DNA of 64,000 nt, taken from positions 140,001-204,000 of the forward strand of contig OX442424.1 in NCBI GenBank assembly GCA_949361645.1, in the 5' to 3' direction. The notes under the pieces are model-generated. The model did no database searches. It was given only the letters and a program-made list of their open reading frames with translations, and was not told where the DNA came from. The translations under genes and the position numbers were made by a program. The DNA comes from Spongilla lacustris. Lineage: Eukaryota; Porifera; Demospongiae; Spongillida; Spongillidae. Positions 48,134-59,458 of the stretch are shown here, one piece after another (positions within the stretch are counted from its first letter, which is position 1; the number at the start of each line of letters is the position of its first letter).

Positions 48134-48786
48134 CTCAAAGGAATATTAATAACAATACATGTACATAATAACAAGATACATACATACATAGAAAAACAAG
48201 GACATTATGGCTTATGAAGTCATTTGCCACTGCTCGTAGGTCTAACATATCTGTATCACCATTATGCACATGTAAATTCATGCACCAGTTTAACCGATAA
48301 ATTACCACGGTCTGCGTTCACAGACAAAATTACCTTACATAATCGAATGTTGTGTAAAAGCGGTTGTCTGCGATCGCAGACAGCTGGAGCGGGGTTTGTA
48401 CGTAATGGATGCAACTACAACTAAGCTTCGTTTGCACTCGTACGGTGTTGATAGAAGTGTGCCTTCTGTTACTCTACGTCCAGAGCAGTAAAATGTTAGC
48501 AATCGAGTACATGTAGGAAGCCAATTCTATTCAGATAAGTATTGCCGTTTGAAGGGCGTCACCTCATGAATGTATTAGGCACGAACATGAATAGACTATA
48601 TACACAAACAATATCTAAGCCAAGATGAGGTAATAGCCCAGCTTAGATAACTCAGATAGTGCGAGGGTAGTCACAACTTCAGCCATTAGTGACTACGGGG
48701 ACGAAATGGATGCTATAAACATGGAGAACAAATAAAGAGGTGTGCACATCCAACTTTTATTAGTAAGTACTACGCCTGGTAATGTA
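48134..48786. other. Unique sequence without a gene
   Basis: Includes the perfect palindrome GTCTGCGATCGCAGAC near 48366 and some TACATA runs. No gene supported. Confidence 0.4.
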
Positions 48787-49035
48787 GGCACATAGCACAC
48801 AGCACACAGGCACATAGCATACAGGCACATAGCACACAGGCACATAGCACACAGGCACATAGCACACAGGCACATAACACACAGGCACATAGCACATAGG
48901 CACATGGCAGATGGCACATAGGCACATGGCAGATAGCACATAGGCACATAGCACACAGGCACATACATGTAGCACACATAGCACACAGGCACATAGTACA
49001 CAGCACACAGGCACATAGCACATAGGCACATAGCA
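48787..49035. repeat. Minisatellite of about 15-bp units
   Basis: Repeats of GGCACATAGCACACA with variants. The Cys-rich minus-strand frames (CAMCLCAM) are products of the repeat. Confidence 0.85.
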
Positions 49036-49233
49036 ATGGGATGTGCAGAAGGGATGTGCCTGGGGAGGGGGACATGTATAAAGGGGTGGATAGTACATTT
49101 GATTGTGTGCACACACAGGTGAGGGACATAGTATTATGTGCTGGGAAGTGAGGGACATAGTATTATGTGCTGGGAAGTATTACGCGAAACACAAGAAAGC
49201 AACAGAGTGTTGTGTGGGGAGGCACACACAAGG

Positions 49234-50226
49234 GGGTAATTCCATATATATATTTGCCACCCTTTTAGCATCATTGTCTAGTTTGGACATGCTATTTTCC
49301 CCATGTGTTCTCTCCATAAGAGTATGCAAAATTGCTATACATTCGTATACCCTATAGTGTACAGCTTTTAATATACGACAAATTAAAATTTTCATTTTTT
49401 TCATAACCTTGGTTAACTCGGTTGAACATATCAAGAGTCCTGAAACATTCCGATTGATTTGAATATATCCAAAACATTGCTAATTGATTTTAATAACTTC
49501 TTGGCATGTTACATGAATGAAGTCATGAATTTGTAATGAATTGTGACCTATCCAAAAATATGAAAATACAAATCACACCAGACTTGTACCATAGTTAGCT
49601 AACCATACCCCAAACATATTTAACTGAAAAGCGTGCTGGGACACGTATTCTCAGGGCAGGGATAGCACAAAAAGTGGCTGGCAGCCATGTTATTCCTCCT
49701 TGCAACTGTTTGTTTACATAGGGCAGTTTACACAGCTAAGGTACTGTCAAAACATAACATGGCTGCCAGCCACTTTCTGTGCTGTCCCTGCCCTGAGAAT
49801 ACGTGCCCCAGTAAGCGTATCAGTTAAATATGTTTGGGGTATGGTTAGCTAACTATGGTACAAGTCTGGTGTGATTCGTATTTTCGTATTTTTGGATACG
49901 TCACAATTCATTACAAATTCATGACTTTATTCATGTAACATGCCAAGAAGTTATTAAAATCAATTTATTTTATGTAGACCTCTATCGTAGCAATGTTTTG
50001 GATATATCAGAATGTTTCAGGACTCAGGATATGCTCAACCGAGTTAACCGAGGTTATGAAAAAAATGAAAATTTTGAATTGTCGTATATTAAAAGCTGTA
50101 TATTATAGGGTATACAAATGTACCGCAATTTTGCATACTCTTATGGGGAGAACCCATGGGGAAAATAGCATGTCCAAACTAGACAATGATGCTAAAAGGG
50201 TGGCAAATATATATATGGAATTACCC
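49234..50226. mobile_element. 993-bp foldback element with AAGG duplication
   Basis: Inverted arms of about 460 bp run from GGGTAATTCCATATATA inward and GTATATATGG-type sequence outward to GGAATTACCC, around a loop of about 65 bp near 49725. AAGG flanks both ends. The arms are about 93% alike by eye. No coding capacity. Confidence 0.7.
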
Positions 50227-50440
50227 AAGGGAGGGAAGAGTGTTGTGTGCGGAGGGAGTGTTGTGTGCACACACAAGGTACACACATAGGAGGGAAGAGT
50301 GTTGAGTGCGGAGGGAGTGTTGCACATGTGCACACATAAGGTACAAACATAGGAGGGAAGAGTGTTATGTGCAGAGGGAGTGTTGTGTGTCCAACAAGGT
50401 ACACACATAGGTGGGAAGAGTGTTGTGAGTGGATTGAGTG
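50227..50440. repeat. Minisatellite of about 60-bp units
   Basis: Three to four units with GGAGGGAAGAGTGTTGTGTG and ACACATAGG. Related GTGTTGTGTG sequence left of the foldback element suggests the element inserted into this repeat. Confidence 0.7.
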
Positions 50441-50503
50441 TTGTGTGCGTTGCAGTAATTGACAACTCTGTACTGGAACTTAAATTGTGAGATTGTGGCT
50501 CAC

Positions 50504-50708
50504 CTGATGCTATTGACAATGCGAGGGCTGAAGGAAACTTAGCGGCAACCGTAACCGCCGCTAAAACACGATGCTTTGCATTTGATTTGTAGCTCTTGAT
50601 GGGTTCAATGCCCATGTTGGACAGCTTTAAGACCTTCGAGCAAAGTTTGCACCTAAAACATGTACAGTCGTTCGGAACCTGTTGTAACCACAGTCCAATT
50701 TCAGCCAT
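50504..50708 (-). CDS. First exon with damaged BED-like zinc finger
   Basis: From ATG at 50708 the frame reads MAEIGLWLQQVPNDCTCFRC and on through KLCSKVLKLSNMG; it ends at a good donor (CATCAG|GTGAGC) at 50504. C-X2-C followed by LSNMG and a SH..G.KH-type tail is a finger found at the N-terminus of hAT-like and related proteins. Here the tail reads SYKSNAKH, so the first His appears replaced by Tyr. No downstream exon was identified on the minus strand within the repeats that follow. It may be an exon of a dead transposase gene. Confidence 0.4.
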
Positions 50709-50898
50709 AACTCATCAAAGTAAGTCTTCTTTGATGTTTTCGGCATAGCTATCGACTGCTAACGCTCACGTTGACGGTTCAGGTGTTGGTACGCGCTTGT
50801 AATGGAATTATTAAACCAGTAAAAAAATCGTGACTCTAATTAATACGCGCGTTATTGGCCATGTACGTGTGCATATACTCGTACAGAGCAGTTAGCCG

Positions 50899-50951
50899 GC
50901 TAGCATAAAACTGAATGGCACGCTTAGCGTGCCATTCAGTTTTATGCTAGC
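50899..50951. repeat. Perfect 53-bp hairpin
   Basis: A 25-bp stem starting GCTAGCATAAAACTGAATGG, loop TTA, and its exact complement. No T-run follows directly and no gene ends nearby. Confidence 0.8.
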
Positions 50952-51592
50952 TCATTTTCACGCAATTTTCCCTGACTTATATAGATTTTTCATGACTTAC
51001 CCTGACTTTCCAGTGACAAATATTGTTTTCCCTGATATTTCAGTATTCCATGACTTTCCCTGACCCGTACGAACCCTGTCCTACATAACATTCTTCCCCC
51101 TGACCTGCCCTTGTCTCTTCATCCACACCCTTCTCAATGCCCCATGCCATAAACGCGCATCAAATCAACAAATAGAGCTAGAAACAACAACTGTGCTCTA
51201 AAAAAAGTTACTACACGCTAGGGATACAAACAGAACATACATGGAAGCAAAATGCATATGCGCAAGCTACACAACTCCCAAACAAAGAGAGTATCACAAA
51301 AACTGGTTCTTACCGTTCATAGGTAGACATTAGCGATGACCCGACTACAATTCGCGTATGGAACAGTTTCGTGTCTTCAAGTTTCTAGAATACACCGTGC
51401 TTCACTTTTTAGTCCAGAGAACAAGGTAGCGACCCTTTTTGGTCTTAGAAATCGGTAAAATAACCAAAACACTACGTGATCGCACGAAGCAAACTTGATT
51501 GAGAGACGCACAATTTTTGAATAAGTTAAAATTAAATCTGGTTATACGTTGCACCCATTACGCAATGAATAATTTGGTTATTTATCTGTTAA
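50952..51592. other. Non-coding sequence with CCCTGACTT repeats
   Basis: Positions 50960-51065 hold several imperfect TTTCCCTGACTT motifs, typical of old transposon remnants. The rest is unique with no gene. Confidence 0.4.
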
Positions 51593-52439
51593 CGGTTTCC
51601 CCACGAACGTCGCTTATAAGCGACACAATTATTACATACGGTAACCGCGGACGTCACTTATAAGCGACAAAATAACATGTTGATAGTTACACAAGTGTAA
51701 CTTTTCGCCCATCGTACACATAAAAACCAAACCTTAGACATAGCTAGTAGACAGGTAAGCGAACATGTATCAACATAGTTTGAGCAACGTTACGCTCACA
51801 AATATACATTTCTATAACGCCCATACGGTAGAATATTTGGGTGTGTCCGAGCATCATGTGAGGACAGCTGGTACGGTCGTATCGAGTGGTATATTGGTGT
51901 CTTGAAACGTTATAAAGATAACTCAGGGTCAAGACAACATGTTGTGAGTTAGTAGTGTTCAGCTTTACTAAAGAAAGAAAACGGCAGGAGTTAAAAGTAC
52001 GCTCCATCATAAATAATGTTGCGACAATTCAATGTACGGCGCTCGTACATACACTTGCACTGTTCAGCTTGTTTTCACGCAAAAATCGTTTATAAAATAC
52101 ATGCCTTCATCCTTAAATACTTGCCTAACAGTCCAGCGATGATAGTAGATAGATTTCAAGTTCATAGCGTCTATGGCAACGGCAGCGTCTCTGTAGGTAA
52201 CCGACTCATTTGCTCACGGTAGGTTTCAGATACTTTACCAGCGGCTACAAACAATCAGCTCATACCAGCGTGTAGAGAAATCACTTCTCTAACTGAATTT
52301 CAAAAGTTGCACTAAGAAGACTCGTTCGGTTCAAAAGTTATTTGGTGCTAATGACACTGTATCTTAAAATAGCAAATATCAATAATTAAATTCCACGGTT
52401 ACGTAGCTATAATTGATAATTAAATTAGCTGGTAAACCG
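51593..52439. mobile_element. Second copy of the CGGTTT TTAA MITE (847 bp)
   Basis: Same ends and orientation as 41039-41872, flanked by TTAA at 51589-51592 and 52440-52443, roughly 93% alike by eye. Both small frames remain open. Confidence 0.8.
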
Positions 52440-52468
52440 TTAAAGATGCTGCTTGATGATAAATGACT

Positions 52469-53028
52469 GGTATACCCTAAGAGAAATTTAGAGTCTTGCC
52501 ACGATTTGATCCAAATTCATGCGTAATATTTTGTTTGCATATATAATTATTATGAAAAGACACAGGGTAGTAATACATAATTTATATGACATACAGAAAA
52601 CTTACACTAAAGAGTTCAATATGAGCATTGTATATGTTAGACCCCTGGCCAGGATAGCCCTGGCCACAGACCTGGTCAGGGTCAGGTTTAAGCGACCATA
52701 AATATATGCTTTTGCAAGTGTTCCAGTTTTTCTAGAGAACTATTGAACATCCTTATGTCATTAAATTGCAGGCATATCACTCTTCTAATCATAACTTGTA
52801 CAGGTTCAAGAATCTCTAAAAAGCGAAGCCTGCGCGCTAATATGCTAAGGCCTTAAGGGGGTGCCGCTTTATAATTTCACGAGGGAATGCTTTTTAGAAA
52901 CCCTTCAACCTGTACAAGTTAGACTGGAAATTTAATGACATAAGTATGTTCACTAGCTTGCGAAAACATATTACGCAAACAAATCTTCGCAAGACTGACT
53001 TCGAAGAAATTTTTTGCTAGGGTATACC
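52469..53028. mobile_element. 560-bp inverted-repeat MITE
   Basis: Ends GGTATACCCTA and TAGGGTATACC are exact inverses; ACT flanks both sides. Inner blocks such as AACTTGTACAGGTT and AACCTGTACAAGTT, and ATTTAATGACATAAG and its inverse, show that most of the element is an imperfect palindrome. Confidence 0.65.
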
Positions 53029-53039
53029 ACTAGTGCTGG

Positions 53040-53890
53040 TGTCATAGTAGTGCAGGCTCGGGAAGTTGGAAGATCAATATTTGGAATAATGATCTTTCAA
53101 CTTCCTGGAAGGCTGCTTTGAGACGTACTTCAAAATGGACATCCATCGACGGTTGACCACACTTTCTCGTTCTAAATATACGGGCGGCTTGCAATACCGG
53201 AATGTGTTTATTTATAAGGACCCACGGTAGTGGGTCCTATGTAGGATTAGCTTCGTGTGCGTAGTTTTTGATCAAGCGTTATAAAATGGTAACGAAGTGT
53301 TGTCTTTACTCGCCAGCCCACATATTATCCATCATAAACATGACAGATATGCACATATAACGTGAGCTTCGCTAAACAGTGCCGTTTACTTGGAGTGACA
53401 AGTCGTTAATTTTAGTTCATCTCCTCAGTCTTCCGTTCATCGTGTATAACTCGCGACAGGAACGTCGTACGAAGATGACATTAGCTTCAAAAAGTAGCAC
53501 TTTATTTCCAAACGTGCCCTTTCATACAAATAAGATTGGTGAAAATTCTCGGTTGCCTAGCAGCATGCAATATGACGCGTCTTAATTTACTGTTGCCAGG
53601 CTACGCACAATTCAGTAACATACGCAGCTGCAAACACAATTAAAACAGGCGGTTGAGTCCGTTCTAATTCAGCAAAGAACCGAGCCAAAGAATACGGCTC
53701 GAGTGTTAGCAAGGAGAACTCTGAGTTTAAGATATCCAAAGAACAAAGGTATGCCAATCAATCAAATAAAAAGGAGGCCTATATATACTCGACTACACAT
53801 AAGAGAAATCTAAGCGTCCTGTACATCGCAACTAATACACTAAGCCATATATTATATTGAACACTCCTGGCAGAGAAAAAAAAAATTAGG
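53040..53890. other. Unique sequence without a supported gene
   Basis: Holds a small hairpin (GGACCCACGGTAGTGGGTCC, 53219-53238) and short frames only. Confidence 0.4.
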
Positions 53891-53894
53891 GTAA

Positions 53895-54181
53895 CAAGTA
53901 AATCAAAAACTTCTCTATTGAGAGCATGATTGTTGGTATGTAGGATTGGTGGTGCAAAAAGCAAGGAAACAAGTTACAGTATGTTAAAGTGAGGTTTGGT
54001 AGGATCCTACAACTATAACAGTCCTACATTTGCAAATAGGCTTCTTCATTTGCGGACTGTGAGTTGTAGGATCCTACTTAACCCCACTTCAACATACTGT
54101 ACCTTGTTTCCTTGCGTTTTGCACCACCAATCCTACATACCACCAATCACTTTCTTGATAGAAAAGTTTTTGATTTACTTG
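53895..54181. mobile_element. 287-bp foldback element
   Basis: Arms of about 120 bp are inverted copies: GTAAATCAAAAACTT with TATGTAGGATTGGTGGTGCA on the left, and their inverses on the right, around a loop near 54040. GGATCCTAC occurs in both arms. Confidence 0.7.
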
Positions 54182-54289
54182 TTTGTATGTCCGTTTGTGG
54201 TACTTGTACTATGTACCGCTACCGCGTAATTTATTATAGCATCCTTTTATAAATAATATGCTGGCCCAAAATTTTAGGGGGGGCTTAAG

Positions 54290-54292
<3 letters not shown>

Positions 54293-54321
<29 letters not shown>

Positions 54322-54322
54322 C
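54293..54322. repeat. Poly-C run of 30
   Basis: Follows AGGGGGGGCTTAAGCTG, which resembles the G/C-run ends of the hAT-like element at 17796-18669. Length may be unreliable. Confidence 0.7.
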
Positions 54323-55320
54323 TTATTACGGCCTTGCAATGGGAGACTACGTAGGAGGGGGAAGCTTTTTAATCAACACAAAAGATAACGGTGGGCATTA
54401 AATAAAGTTCGTGTATTTTAACAAGCCGCTGCAACGGACGCACACAGGAAGAACGGCACGCTGGGGAACCCACGGGAGGGGAGGAACAGAGAAGGCAACA
54501 CCCAAAACACGCACGGAGCCGACGACAGAGCACGAACACGCAACTCACTGCAATAGACAGTCCCGCGTATCTCACGGCGACGCCCAACAACGAGCAAAAC
54601 TGCAACAGACGCGTTTCGGCGGAGATGTTTATATTGGCCCGCACTTGTACCAGTGGCATTTTATTCACTCCTCAAATTTAGGCTTCCGAAAAGGTCGCCT
54701 CATGCTCAGTGCAGTCAATTAATTGACGCACGTGACATCCGTTCCGGGCCGCGTGATACACAACCAAAAGTTATCACGTCGGTACAGGCCCGTATGTTGG
54801 TACATGATTGTAATACAACTTGGTACGGGGTCGCGAGGAATGACATATAGGTACAACATAGTTTGTACAGTCAGGTACAAGATGTAATTACAATCTGATA
54901 ATACTTGTTTACATCCTGTACCATTATACGATGACATATTGCTCCCATCTGTTGACAACTTTGGGCCAACTTGTACGGCACGTGACGTTGTATACGTACG
55001 TAGTCGGGAGGGCCTTACTACTATGTAGGGACCGCCCGACTAGTACTTACGCGTGATAACTAGGCCTATGTAAAACACTTTACATAGTAAACGTACCCAC
55101 AAATATTAATTCAAATTTAATATAGGAAACAAATTGTGCAATGCACTATAAAGCGATGTGAAGCACAGATATTTAGTAAGTTATTGAGTGGTTTCGCCAT
55201 CACGGCTTGTAATGTTGAGACTATAGCTATTACTACCCGATTCAAATGTAGCCACACAAATCTTCACGCGCTTCAATCAAAATCGGAAAAATTCGGAAAT
55301 TTCCGGTCACACAACAAGAA
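54323..55320. other. Mixed unique sequence without a supported gene
   Basis: Positions 54411-54722 are open on both strands (about 100 codons) and GC-rich, but no domain is recognisable. Near 54840-54920 GTACAA motifs are repeated. Confidence 0.35.
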
Positions 55321-55680
55321 ATGGAAGGCGGCAAGGTGTGTTTTGTTTGCCCAATGCGAGTTGTTGGTAACCGTTTCAATGTTTGTTTTGATCCTTTTTT
55401 GTGACATAGGCCAGAAAGGCTTTGACAAACAGTACAGACTGGATCGGCATTTTGAAAGTGCTACGCATCGATCTCTGGCGGAAAGCTTGGCAATCGTGGC
55501 ACAACAGTTGAGCGTCGAATCCCCTGCTGAGGTATTTAAGTGAATCTATTGTACAAAGTTTACACACTTATTTGTTCACATATAGGATGGCCTTGTACCC
55601 GATGATGATGTTACCGTAGAGCGTCTAGAAATGGCCATTTCTCCACATCATTCCATAGAGACAGACGACCGTCACACAAA
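55321..55680 (+). CDS. Partial gene with C2H2-like finger, at least three exons
   Basis: Exon 2 (55410-55531) encodes the back half of a classical C2H2 finger, QKGFDKQYRLDRHFESATH, with the F-X5-L-X2-H-X5-H pattern, then SLAESLAIVAQQLSVESPAE, and ends at a GT donor. Exon 3 starts at 55586 after a good acceptor and encodes an acidic stretch (DGLVPDDDVTVERLEMAI). A possible exon 1, 55321-55366, supplies KVCFVC and fits the phase, but the spacing between its Cys pair and the His pair is longer than normal. The predicted introns are 43 and 54 bp. The next intron, if the gene continues, would contain the GT repeat and the 41-bp minisatellite. Function unknown; nucleic-acid binding is possible. Confidence 0.45.
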
Positions 55681-55815
55681 TGTACAGTTGTTTGTGTGTG
55701 TGTTAGTGTTTTGTGTATTTCAATGTTTGTGTGCCGGTGTGCGTTTGAGAGTGTGTGCATGTGTGTGTGTGCCGGTGTGCATTTGAGAGTGTGCATGTGT
55801 GTGTGCATGTGTGTG
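55681..55815. repeat. GT-rich microsatellite
   Basis: Runs of TGTGTG interrupted by CATGTGTG and GCCGGTGTGC. Confidence 0.8.
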
Positions 55816-55829
55816 AATCATGTAGTGAC

Positions 55830-57887
55830 TCTAGTTTGATTTCTTCAAGTCTTTAGATCAAGTTGACTCTAATTTGATTTCTTTGGCTCTTTTAGATCAA
55901 GTAATGACTCTACTTTGATTTCTGTGGGACGATAAGATCAAGTAGGGACTCCAGTTTGATTTCTGTGCTTCATTTTGATCTAGTACTGACTCGTGTGATT
56001 ACTGTTGGTCTTTCAGATCAAATAGAATCTATAGTTTGATTTCCATGAGTCTTTTAGATCAAATGGTGACTCTAGTTATACTTCTGTGGGTCGTTCAATC
56101 AGTGACTCTGGTTTGATTTCTGTGGGACTTTTAGATCAAGTAGTGACTAGTTTGATTTCTGTGTGCCTTTTAGATCAAGTAATGACTATAGTTTCATTTT
56201 TGTGGATCTTTTAGATCATGCAGTGACTCTAGTATGATTTATGTTGGTCTTTTAGATCAAGTAGCGACTAGAGTTTGGATTCTGTGAGTCATTTAGATCA
56301 AGTAGTGACTGTAGTTTGATTTCTGTGAGTCCTATATATTGATCAAGTAGTGATGCCAGTTGGATTTCTGTAGTCTTTTAGATCAACTAGTGACTTTAGT
56401 TTGATTTCTGTGGGTTTTTTAAATCATCTAGTGACTCCATTATTATTTCTGTGAGTCTTTTAGCTGAAATCGTGACTAGTTTAATCTCTATGGGTCTTTT
56501 AGATCAGCTAGGGACTTTATTTATTTTACAGTCTTTTAGATGAAGTAGTGACTCTAGTTTGATTTCTGTGGGGCTTTTAGATCAGGTAGTGACTAGTTTG
56601 ATTTCTGTGTGTCTTTTAGATCAAGTAGTGACTCTTGTTTGATTTCTGTGGGTCTTTTAGATCAAGTAGTGACTATAGTTTCATTTATGTGTATCTTTTA
56701 GATCAAGCAGTGACTCTAGTATGATTTATGTTGGTCTTTTAGATCAAGTGGCGACTAGAGTTTGGATTCTGTGAGTCATTTAGATCAAGTAGTGACTATA
56801 GTTTGATTTCTGTGAGTCCTATTGATCAAGTAGTGATGCCAGTTGGATTTCTGTAGATCAACTAGTGACTTTAGTTTGATTTCTGTGGGTCTTTTAAATC
56901 ATCTAGTGACTCCATTATTATTTCTGTGAGTCTTTTAGCTGAAATCGTGACTAGTTTAATCTCTATGGGTCTTTTAGATCAGCTAGGGACTTTATTTTGA
57001 TTTCTGTCAGTCTTTTAGATGAAGTAGTGACTCTAGTTTGATTCCTGTGGGGCTTTTAGATCAGGTAGTGACTATTTTGATTTCTGTGGGTCATTCATAT
57101 CACATCGTGACTCTTGTTTGATTTCTGTGTGTCTATTAGATCAAGACGTGACTCTAGTTTAATTTCTGGGGGTCTTTCATATCAAGTAGTGATTCTAGTT
57201 TGATTTCTGTGGGTCTTTTAGATCAAGTAGTAAATCTAGTTTCATTTTTGTGAGTCTACTTTGATTTCTGTGGGTCCTTTAGATCAAGTATTAGATATCT
57301 AAGGGTCCTTTAGATCAGGTAGTTACTCTAGTTTGATTTCTTTTGTCTTTTAGATCAGGAAGTGATTCTAGTTTGACTCCTGTAAGTCTTTTTCATCAAG
57401 TAGTGACTATAATTTGATTTCACTGGGTCTTTTAGATCAAGTAGGTCGACTCTAGTTTGATTTCTGTAGGTCTGTTACATCAGGTAGTGACCCTAGTTTG
57501 GATTCTTTTGGTCCTTGAGATCAAGTACTGAGTCTACTTTGACTTCTGTGGGTATTTAAATCATATTGTAACTCTAGTTTGATTTCTGTGGGTATTTAAA
57601 TCATATTGTGACTCTAGTTTGATTTCTGTGTGTCATTTAGATCAAGTAGTGACTAGTTTAATTTCTGTGAGTCTTTTAGATCAAGTAGTGACTATTTTGA
57701 TTTCTGTGGTTCTTTTAGATTAAGGGCTGACACTTGTTTGATTTATGCGGTTTTTTAGATCAAGTAGTGACTGGTTTGATCTCTGTGGGTATTTTAGATC
57801 AAGTTGTGACTGTAGATTGATTTCTGTGGGTCTGTTAGATCAGGTAGTGTCTCTAGTTTGATTTCTGTAGGTCTGTTAGATCAAGTA
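55830..57887. repeat. 41-bp minisatellite, block 1
   Basis: The unit contains GGGTCTTTTAGATCAAGTAG, TGACTCTAGTTTGATTTCT; a 37-bp variant lacks CTCT. About 50 imperfect units. A block near 56206 recurs about 484 bp later. Confidence 0.9.
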
Positions 57888-58650
57888 TGGTGCACCAAGG
57901 CATAACTTGCCAAAAACATTATTTCAAGTATCACAAAAATTAAAGATAATCACCATAGCAACCAAATATGCCTCTATCATATCTATATAAATTGGCTGAC
58001 TTTGATGATATGTGATGGTTGCTATGGTTATCCAATCGAATCAATTGATTGCATAACCTTATATCATATAAATGTGAATAGAAATTGTGTTTATAGTGTG
58101 CATATTGTAACAGCTCTTCAGTCTTAGTAGCATGAAGTGTGAAATAACAGAGGCAACAATTATACACTCCCAAAAGTGCAAAAAATAATACCAGATTGAA
58201 TGGACTCAATAAATCCTGAGACAATACAAAACTCCTTTAGGAAAATCAATATCTATGTACAAGATCACAAGGCAGGCTCTGACATTGAGAGTTTGATGAA
58301 AAGTGTCTATAAACATCCTAATTAGGTAGATCTGTAATTTAAGTGTAAACTTTTATATGATAAATCCAGGTACAGGAGATCTTTTTGAACAAAAGCCTCT
58401 GTAAATTTATAGTATGACCTGTTTACTTTAGATAAATAAAGGAAAAATTGCTTGGGATTATATACTGCTGGACTTGAATCGCTTTCTGTCAACCCTACGG
58501 AAAACGCATTTTAAATGAATCCCTTAAAATGAAAAAGAAATCCCTTCTGTAACTTCATAGTTAAGTCCCATGTGTCAATCCTAAGCATCAGTACATTAAT
58601 CTAAACGTATTATGCAGTCTTGAATTGGCAAGTTATGGCCTAGTGCACCT
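57888..58650. mobile_element. 763-bp TA-flanked element inside the minisatellite
   Basis: Ends GGTGCACCAAGGCATAACTT and the inverse of GGTGCACTAGGCCATAACTT form terminal repeats of about 26 bp. The unit consensus TCAAGTAGTGACT is split as TCAAGTA / TAGTGACT, so TA is duplicated, as in Tc1/mariner-type insertions. No transposase inside. Confidence 0.75.
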
Positions 58651-58947
58651 TAGTGACTCTAGTTAGATTTCTGTCAGTCGGTCTTTTAGATCAAGTAGTG
58701 ACTCTAGTTTGATTTCTGTGTGTACTTTAGATCAAATAGCGACTATAGTTTGATTTCTGTGAGTCTTTTAGATCAAATAGTGACTCTAGTTTGATTACTG
58801 CAGGTCTTTTATATCAAGTAGCGACTAGTTTAATTTCTGTGGGTTTTTTAGATCAAGTAGTGAAGCTAGTTTGATTTCTATAGGTCTTTTAAATCAAGTA
58901 GTGACTCTAGTTTGATTTCTGTGGGTCTTTTAGATCAAGTTGTGACT
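58651..58947. repeat. 41-bp minisatellite, block 2
   Basis: About seven units, continuing block 1 beyond the TA-flanked element. Confidence 0.9.
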
Positions 58948-59458
58948 GAATAACAGCAAACTAATTTCACGACTTACAGTAAGCTTTTGGATGTGTTCCA
59001 CCCACTTCCGCGTGCACGTGACACAACTTTATGACACTTGGTGGGAGGTAATCTTTCCTTCGCCGCAGGCTGCCGTTCTATTGTGAAGTGCTTCCACACC
59101 CAGCTTGCGCATTCCTTGTGGTCGTACTGCTACATGTACAACACTCACTATCCACACTCCCTTCCGACATTAAATTAGTGAGTGTCGCTATGAATAAAAG
59201 AGGTACCGTCGAGCCTAGCTCCTCGAAGATACCTAACACCGCATCCGTGAGAATCGAACATTTTTCTCGACATTTTTTTGGCCTATTTTGTCGAACTCAC
59301 TTTTTGGAAACAGTGCCGGATTATCCCTCCCCCACCCCTTCCCAAAGACGCACTGTACACTAAAGAAACCACAAAATAATTATCGGGCAATGCATTATGC
59401 ATATCCCTCCCCGCTGCTTTGATAATCAACTCCGTCCATAACGCAGGTTACGGCAGGT

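Noticed and set aside
48693..49158. Cys-rich 119-139 codon frames on the minus strand
   Set aside because: Direct translation of the 15-bp GGCACATAGCACACA repeat, open in all three frames.
53287..53365. ATG GTAACG... reading MVTKCC as a THAP-domain start
   Set aside because: The second Cys pair and the rest of the THAP pattern are absent and the frame closes after about 24 codons.
54411..54722. 103-codon frame, open on both strands
   Set aside because: GC-rich composition explains the openness; no domain, splice pattern or repeat support.
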